A model generated the notes under the pieces. It searched no databases and had not been told where the DNA came from. It worked only from the letters and a program-made list of their open reading frames with translations. DNA of 64,000 bases. It comes from Bacteroidia bacterium. GTDB lineage: Bacteria > Bacteroidota > Bacteroidia > Cytophagales > JAAEPT01. Position 1 is the first letter of the stretch, and each line of letters starts with the position of its first letter. The translations under genes and the position numbers were made by a program. The DNA is taken from positions 47,757 through 111,756 of the forward strand of contig JAUIJC010000011.1 in the NCBI GenBank assembly GCA_030431525.1. The letters are read 5' to 3'. This document shows positions 59,598 to 64,000 of this stretch, one piece after another.

Positions 59598-61256
59598 ATG
59601 AAGAAATTCCTTGTACGTTACCGCCTTTGGGCATTATTGCTGGTTCTTTTTACTGGTTTTGTCGCTTTTCGTTCACCAAGCAAGCGCTATTTCGAGATTG
59701 CTAAAAACTTGGAGATTTTCTCTGCGGTCTTCTCCGAAGTGAATCGCACGTATGTGGACGAGGTGGATCCTAACCGATTGATGAAGGTCGGGATTGAGGC
59801 AATGCTTCAAGAGCTTGATCCTTATACCAACTATATTCCTGAAGACAAGATTGAGGATTTCCGCTTTATTTCCACTGGTCAATATGGTGGTATCGGTTCC
59901 GTGATTGGTGACCGCGAAGGGAAGATTGTTGTGTTGATGCCTTATGAGGGTTTCCCTGCAGATAAGGCTGGTTTGAAGATTGGTGACGAGTTGGTGCAGA
60001 TTGATGGCATCAATGTAGAGGGAAAGACAACTTCCGATATCAGTAGTTTGTTAAAAGGTGAGGCTGGAACCACTGTCGATGTGAAAGTGCGTCGTTATGG
60101 TCAGCAGGATTTGATGCCATTTACATTGACGCGTGAAAAGATTACGGTGAACAATGTGCCTTACTATGGGATGGTGTCGGATGAAGTTGGGTATTTCCGA
60201 TTGACCACTTTCACTGACAACGCTTCTAAGAATATTCAGGACGCCTTGGAGAACCTTAAGAAAATGGGTGCCAAAAAGGTGGTATTTGACCTTCGTGGAA
60301 ACGGTGGCGGATTGCTCCGTGAGGCGATTGATATTTCAAACCTCTTTATCCCAAAAGGGAGTGAGGTGGTGAGCACAAAGGGTAAGATTGAAAAGGCTAA
60401 TGCCACGCATTATGCGAATCGTAGTCCGTTTGATACGGAAATCCCGATGGCGATTTTGACGGATGCGCACAGTGCTTCTGCATCAGAGATTGTTTCTGGT
60501 GTGTTGCAGGATTATGACCGTGCGGTATTGATTGGTAACAAAACTTACGGAAAGGGCTTGGTTCAGGCTACTTTCGGTACTGTGTATAACTCACAACTGA
60601 AAGTGACTACCGCCAAGTATTACATTCCGAGTGGGCGCTGTATTCAGGCAATTGATTATAGCAAGCGTGACAAGGATGGAAATGTAATGCGGACACCAGA
60701 CTCCTTGCTTGTTCCGTTTAAGACGGCAAATGGTCGTGTGGTTTATGATGGCGAGGGGATTACTCCAGATATTCAGGTGAATGATGAGAGTGCTTCTGCT
60801 GTGTTAAGCGCGCTTTCTGCTGAGCATTTGTTATTCGATTATGCGACTAAGTATTTCTATGAGCATAAGGAAATTTCACCAGCGAGAGAGTTTACCTTGA
60901 CTGATCAAGAATTTGAAGCCTTCTTGGTTTGGGTAGATGCTCAAGGTTTTGAATACCAAGTTGGGGCCGAGAAGGAATTGGAAGAATTTGAGAAAGCTTT
61001 GGCTGATGATTCTTTGAGTGTTGATTTGAAGGCTGAGTTGGCGGTTATTCATCAAAAGCTGAATGCGACCAAGAAAGGAGGTTTGAAAGAGCATAAGAAG
61101 GAAATCATTTCTGCGCTTAACCGTGAGATTGCTTCACGTTACTATTTGCAGAAAGGTATCATTGAGTCTTCATTCTCTTCTGATCCTGATATGCAAACTG
61201 CCTTGAGGGTTTTGGGCGATGAAGCTGAGTATAGCAAGGTGCTCGCTCGAAAGTAA
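59598..61256 (+). CDS. S41 family C-terminal processing peptidase
   Basis: Periplasmic CtpA/Tsp-type serine protease of 552 aa from the ATG at 59598. A signal anchor (about residues 8-24) is followed by a PDZ domain (~105-165, LMPYEGFPADKAGLKIGDEL). The peptidase domain has catalytic Ser296 in HSASASEIVSG and Lys319 in NKTYGKGLVQ. The C-terminal ~150 residues are helical, as in Bacteroidota homologues. It would trim or degrade envelope proteins from their C-termini. Follows rpmH-rnpA and ends at a strong terminator. Confidence 0.95.
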   Translation: MKKFLVRYRLWALLLVLFTGFVAFRSPSKRYFEIAKNLEIFSAVFSEVNRTYVDEVDPNRLMKVGIEAMLQELDPYTNYIPEDKIEDFRFISTGQYGGIGSVIGDREGKIVVLMPYEGFPADKAGLKIGDELVQIDGINVEGKTTSDISSLLKGEAGTTVDVKVRRYGQQDLMPFTLTREKITVNNVPYYGMVSDEVGYFRLTTFTDNASKNIQDALENLKKMGAKKVVFDLRGNGGGLLREAIDISNLFIPKGSEVVSTKGKIEKANATHYANRSPFDTEIPMAILTDAHSASASEIVSGVLQDYDRAVLIGNKTYGKGLVQATFGTVYNSQLKVTTAKYYIPSGRCIQAIDYSKRDKDGNVMRTPDSLLVPFKTANGRVVYDGEGITPDIQVNDESASAVLSALSAEHLLFDYATKYFYEHKEISPAREFTLTDQEFEAFLVWVDAQGFEYQVGAEKELEEFEKALADDSLSVDLKAELAVIHQKLNATKKGGLKEHKKEIISALNREIASRYYLQKGIIESSFSSDPDMQTALRVLGDEAEYSKVLARK

Positions 61257-61277
61257 GCGCGAATAGGTTCTAAAATG

Positions 61278-61318
61278 AAAGAGCACGAAACAGTTGAGAG
61301 GCTGTTTCGTGCTCTTTT
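61278..61318 (+). terminator. Rho-independent terminator of the S41 peptidase gene
   Basis: AAAGAGCACGAAACAG (61278-61293) pairs with CTGTTTCGTGCTCTTT (61302-61317), a 16-bp perfect stem with an 8-nt loop. Confidence 0.92.
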
Positions 61319-61356
61319 GTGGTTCAATACCTTTGTAGGAAATCATTCGTTAGGAT

Positions 61357-62190
61357 ATGCTTGATGTACTTGAGGTTTTGGTGTTGCTACTGGCGGGCTT
61401 GTTCGGTGGTGTGCTGGCTGGATTGCTGGGTATTGGTGGTGGCATCATTTATATTTTTGTGCTGGGCATTGCCTTGGAACAAATGGGTGTTCCTGCAAAT
61501 GAGATTGCGCAATACACGATTGCCAATTCCTTCTTTGCGATTGTGTTTGCATCCTTGTCGGCAAACGTGGAATTGTTTCGGAAAAAGCAGTTTTATTGGA
61601 AGCCTGTCTTGTTTGTTGGGGGAGGGGCCATCGTTGCTTCTTTATTGACTCGACGGTTCATCGTGCAATCGGATTGGTTTTCGAGAGATAATTTTAATGT
61701 GATTGTTGTTTTGCTCTTGCTCTATATGCTTTATCGAGTGTTTAGGCAGGCAAAAGTTGTTCAATCAAAATCAGAAGAAAAGGAATTGGGAACTGGAGGT
61801 GCGCTTTTGTCTGGTATTTCAGGTGGGTTTGTCGCTTCCTTGTCTGGTCTTGGTGGGGGAGTGGTGATGGTTCCAATTCTGAATACCGTCCTGAAACTTG
61901 ATTTCAAAAAGGCGAGGTCAATATCTTTGGGGGTAATTCTGATGATTGCCATCGCGGTAACCTTCGATAATTTGGTTGACACTCCAGAATATTTGGTGAA
62001 TGGATGGACTTGCGGGTACATCGTTTTCCCATTGGGTATTTCGTTGGCTGTCGGTGTGATTGTCGGAGCTCCGCTAGGGGTTAAGCTCTCTGAGCGATTG
62101 TCTTCCAAAACGGTTTCGTATTTATATGTAGGCTTCTTGGCGCTCTTCATTTTGAAAAAAATCGTTGAGTTGGCTGAAAGCTGGATTTAA
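61357..62190 (+). CDS. TauE/SafE family permease (sulfite exporter-like)
   Basis: Integral membrane protein of 277 aa with about eight hydrophobic helices in two related halves. The glycine-rich motifs GGVLAGLLGIGGGIIYIFVL (near residue 20) and GFVASLSGLGGGVVMVPIL (near 158) mark the two halves of the TauE/SafE (DUF81) fold. Family members move sulfur-containing or organic anions, but the substrate of this one is not predictable. The gene ends 8 bp before the tsaB start, so they are likely co-transcribed. Confidence 0.92.
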   Translation: MLDVLEVLVLLLAGLFGGVLAGLLGIGGGIIYIFVLGIALEQMGVPANEIAQYTIANSFFAIVFASLSANVELFRKKQFYWKPVLFVGGGAIVASLLTRRFIVQSDWFSRDNFNVIVVLLLLYMLYRVFRQAKVVQSKSEEKELGTGGALLSGISGGFVASLSGLGGGVVMVPILNTVLKLDFKKARSISLGVILMIAIAVTFDNLVDTPEYLVNGWTCGYIVFPLGISLAVGVIVGAPLGVKLSERLSSKTVSYLYVGFLALFILKKIVELAESWI

Positions 62191-62197
62191 GGTAGGG

Positions 62198-62887
62198 ATG
62201 GGATTGATATTAAGTCTTGATACGTCGGCCAAGGTTTGTTCAGTGGCTTTGCATGAGAATGGGGAGTTGTTGGCTTCTCAGGAAGTGAATCTGGATAGAG
62301 TTCATAGTCGATTGTTGACCACACTTATAAATAGAGTGTTGGCGGATACGCTCAAAGAGAAAACCGATTTGGTTGCAGTAGCTGTTTCTCAAGGTCCAGG
62401 TTCTTATACTGGGTTAAGGATTGGGGTTTCTGTAGCAAAGGGTTTGTGCTATGCTTTAGGTATCCCTTTGATTGGAGTTAGCGCTCTTGCGTCCATGGCT
62501 TGGCAAGTGAGGCAAATGAGTGTAGAGGAAGTTCGAGTGTGTCCGATGTTGGATGCACGAAGAATGGAAGTTTTTTATGGTATTTATTCTTCAAAAGGTG
62601 GGCTTTTGCAGGCAGAAGGTCCTTTGATTTTTGAGGAAGGCGTATTTCAAGAAGAGTTGGGTCAGGGAAAGCTTGTGTTTTGTGGGGATGGAGCGCCTAA
62701 GCTCAAAGCGTTGGTTGGTGATGACCCCAATGCTGTGTTTGTGGATGGGTTGTATCCTTCTGCAATTGCTATGGGGGCTTTGGCCTTCGAGAAGTATCAG
62801 GCTAATGATTTGGAAGATGTGGCGTATTTCGTTCCAGTATATCTAAAAGAATTTCAAACCAGCACGCCAAAAAAGCGTTTATTCTAA
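62198..62887 (+). CDS. tsaB: tRNA threonylcarbamoyladenosine biosynthesis protein TsaB
   Basis: ASKHA-fold protein of 229 aa from the ATG at 62198 (MGLILSLDTSAKVCSVALHE). It is the scaffold partner of TsaD/TsaE in making the t6A modification at position 37 of ANN-decoding tRNAs. The phosphate-like loop VSQGPGSYTGLRIGVSVAKG (~residues 65-84) and VCPMLDARRMEVFYGIY are characteristic. It lies directly downstream of the TauE/SafE gene and 6 bp before the DUF2480 gene. Confidence 0.95.
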   Translation: MGLILSLDTSAKVCSVALHENGELLASQEVNLDRVHSRLLTTLINRVLADTLKEKTDLVAVAVSQGPGSYTGLRIGVSVAKGLCYALGIPLIGVSALASMAWQVRQMSVEEVRVCPMLDARRMEVFYGIYSSKGGLLQAEGPLIFEEGVFQEELGQGKLVFCGDGAPKLKALVGDDPNAVFVDGLYPSAIAMGALAFEKYQANDLEDVAYFVPVYLKEFQTSTPKKRLF

Positions 62888-62893
62888 AGGGTT

Positions 62894-63412
62894 ATGGGAG
62901 AGATAGTGAATAAGGTAGCGTCAAGTGGGTTGATTACCATTGACCTTCAGGATTACTATGATAAAGGAGAGCGGGTGGTCTTAGATGTGAAGGATAACCT
63001 CTTTATGGGGATGGTTCTGAAGGAAAAGGATTTTCGCGCTTTTGTGAAGGAAACAAATTGGGAGGAATACCAAGGGAAGAATGTCGCAATTGTTTGTTCG
63101 GCTGATGCAGTGATTCCCACGTGGGCTTATATGTTGTTGGCAAGTGCCTTGGAGCCGTTTGCTAATATGTTTGTCTTTGGGAATGAGAATGCATTGGAGC
63201 AAGCCCTTTATCAAGAGAAGCTAAATAAGCTTGATGTCTCTGGGTTTAATGATGCCCGTGTAGTGGTGAAAGGGTGTGGAGATTTGCCAGTGCCTACTTT
63301 TGCATACACTGAATTGGTGAGGAAACTCAAGCCGGTAGTTCGGAGTATTATGTATGGTGAGCCGTGTAGTACGGTTCCTGTCTATAAGAAGAAGGTGGCG
63401 AGGAAGGGTTAA
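62894..63412 (+). CDS. DUF2480 family protein
   Basis: Cytosolic protein of 172 aa of a family restricted essentially to Bacteroidota. Segments seen: MGEIVNKVASSGLITIDLQD, LFMGMVLKEKDFRAFVKETN, VPTWAYMLL-like VIPTWAYMLLASALEPFANM, and RVVVKGCGDLPVPTFAYTEL with a conserved Cys. A second Cys is in YGEPCSTVPVYKK. Function unknown; some family members are annotated next to Fe-S assembly genes, which is not the case here. It is the last gene of the TauE/SafE-tsaB unit and lies before the rRNA promoters. Confidence 0.88.
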   Translation: MGEIVNKVASSGLITIDLQDYYDKGERVVLDVKDNLFMGMVLKEKDFRAFVKETNWEEYQGKNVAIVCSADAVIPTWAYMLLASALEPFANMFVFGNENALEQALYQEKLNKLDVSGFNDARVVVKGCGDLPVPTFAYTELVRKLKPVVRSIMYGEPCSTVPVYKKKVARKG

Positions 63413-63453
63413 GTAGGTTTTTCACTTCTTTTCAATAAAAAAGTAGGAGAGTG

Positions 63454-63484
63454 TTTGTAGGTTTAAATAATCTCCTTACTTTTG
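63454..63484 (+). promoter_or_regulatory. rRNA promoter P1
   Basis: TTTG (63454-63457), 19-nt spacer, TACTTTTG (63477-63484), followed by GCGCTCCCTTCAGGGAA, a variant of the conserved initial transcribed sequence of P2 and P3. Confidence 0.85.
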
Positions 63485-63572
63485 CGCTCCCTTCAGGGAA
63501 GGAAAGCAAACGGCTCTCCGAAATCGCATGTAAGAAAATCGCAGGTTTTGAAAATAAAATTCAGTCACCTGC

Positions 63573-63602
63573 TTGTTTATCGGAAAAGGCTTCTTACCTT
63601 TG
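63573..63602 (+). promoter_or_regulatory. rRNA promoter P2
   Basis: TTG (63573-63575), 19-nt spacer, TACCTTTG (63595-63602), followed by CAGTCCCTTCGGGGGAA, whose CCC-ttc-GGG can form a small hairpin at the 5' end of the transcript. Confidence 0.9.
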
Positions 63603-63699
63603 CAGTCCCTTCGGGGGAAAGCAATAACGGAACGAAAATGATCGTTTTTTATGAGGTGTAAGAAGTTTTGAGTTTCTCAAAATAAAATGAAAAACTCGC

Positions 63700-63729
63700 T
63701 TGCTTTTCGAAAAGGCCTTCTTACCTTTG
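63700..63729 (+). promoter_or_regulatory. rRNA promoter P3
   Basis: TTG (63700-63702), 19-nt spacer, TACCTTTG (63722-63729), followed by the same CAGTCCCTTCGGGGGAA. The region from the spacer to this motif (AAAGGCCTTCTTACCTTTGC) is nearly the same as in P2. Confidence 0.9.
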
Positions 63730-63787
63730 CAGTCCCTTCGGGGGAATGAAACGACAACGGTCGCTTCGAAAAAAAGTTCGCTGCGAA

Positions 63788-63819
63788 TTTGGTTTTAAAA
63801 ATTAAAGTCACCAACTTTG
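63788..63819 (+). promoter_or_regulatory. rRNA promoter P4 (degenerate)
   Basis: TTTG (63788-63791), 20-nt spacer, CAACTTTG (63812-63819), differing from the consensus at the first base. CACTCGCTTTTCGGGAAAA follows, a diverged form of the P2/P3 start region. Confidence 0.55.
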
Positions 63820-63930
63820 CACTCGCTTTTCGGGAAAACGCTCTCGGGGGTGAATGTAAGAAAAGTTCTTTTCCATGTTGTTTTGAAGCAATGATTGACG
63901 AGCAAACAGGTAAGTGTTGTTGGTTGAGGG

Positions 63931-63948
63931 GATTTGTCGAGACAAATC
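63931..63948 (+). promoter_or_regulatory. Palindrome in the 16S leader
   Basis: GATTTGTC-GA-GACAAATC lies 14 nt before the predicted 16S 5' end. It could be a processing or antitermination signal of the pre-rRNA; this is inferred from position only. Confidence 0.5.
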
Positions 63949-63961
63949 TACGAAGTTAATT

Positions 63962-64000
<39 letters not shown>

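Overview
The window is a chromosomal segment of a free-living member of the Bacteroidota, most likely a Cytophagales-type (gliding, probably marine) bacterium. The grounds are a GldH gliding lipoprotein directly after a RicT/PSP1 gene, a type IX secretion C-terminal sorting domain, families largely confined to this phylum (DUF1684, DUF2480), the rpmH-rnpA-S41 peptidase order, and promoters of the Bacteroidota sigma-A type (TTTG, about 20 nt, TAnnTTTG). Species cannot be named from sequence alone. The last 39 bases are the 5' end of a 16S rRNA gene.

Left part (1-22.3 kb, almost all minus strand): an alanine/glycine symporter cut by the window edge, an RmlD-like reductase, a cyclophilin lipoprotein, hemC, a DUF1444-like/TPR protein, holB, an OB-fold membrane protein, a giant AsmA-like (DUF748) protein built of four ~212-residue repeats, rny, a candidate 6S RNA, zapA with a coiled-coil partner, pheT, a DUF1684 protein, radC, rpsT, lpxH, ftsH and rsfS. 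These are core functions: translation, replication, cell division, envelope biogenesis and proteolysis.

Middle part (22.4-46.8 kb, mostly plus strand): birA, ahcY, rlmB, a tiny membrane protein, manC (minus), recQ, purD, ricT-gldH, then a more accessory stretch. That stretch holds a 1320-residue DUF4011/SF1 helicase with a nuclease-like tail (minus), a pRiA4b ORF-3-like protein, an orphan HigA-type antitoxin, a T9SS-exported protein whose promoter spacer contains ten consecutive C residues, clpB, and a translationally coupled SWIM-finger/pRiA4b-like pair.

Right part (46.8-64 kb): a lipoprotein, then a cell-surface sugar cluster. Epimerase, GT39 transferase, GT2 polyprenyl-phosphate transferase and a double LAB_N membrane protein overlap head to tail and resemble a lipid A sugar-decoration module. 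UDP-glucose dehydrogenase, a WbpD-like acetyltransferase, galE, rmlB and rmlA follow. Next come an M61 peptidase (minus), rpmH-rnpA, an S41 peptidase, a TauE/SafE permease, tsaB, a DUF2480 protein and four tandem promoters leading into the rRNA operon.

Intergenic DNA is unusually rich in short palindromic repeat families. The most striking is a ~168-bp element present twice (13049-13216 and, inverted, 31527-31695). It has imperfect terminal inverted repeats, and two internal stems differ between copies by compensatory changes. Three possible small-RNA units (6S RNA; 33669-33760 minus; 56951-57147 plus) are the other main leads.
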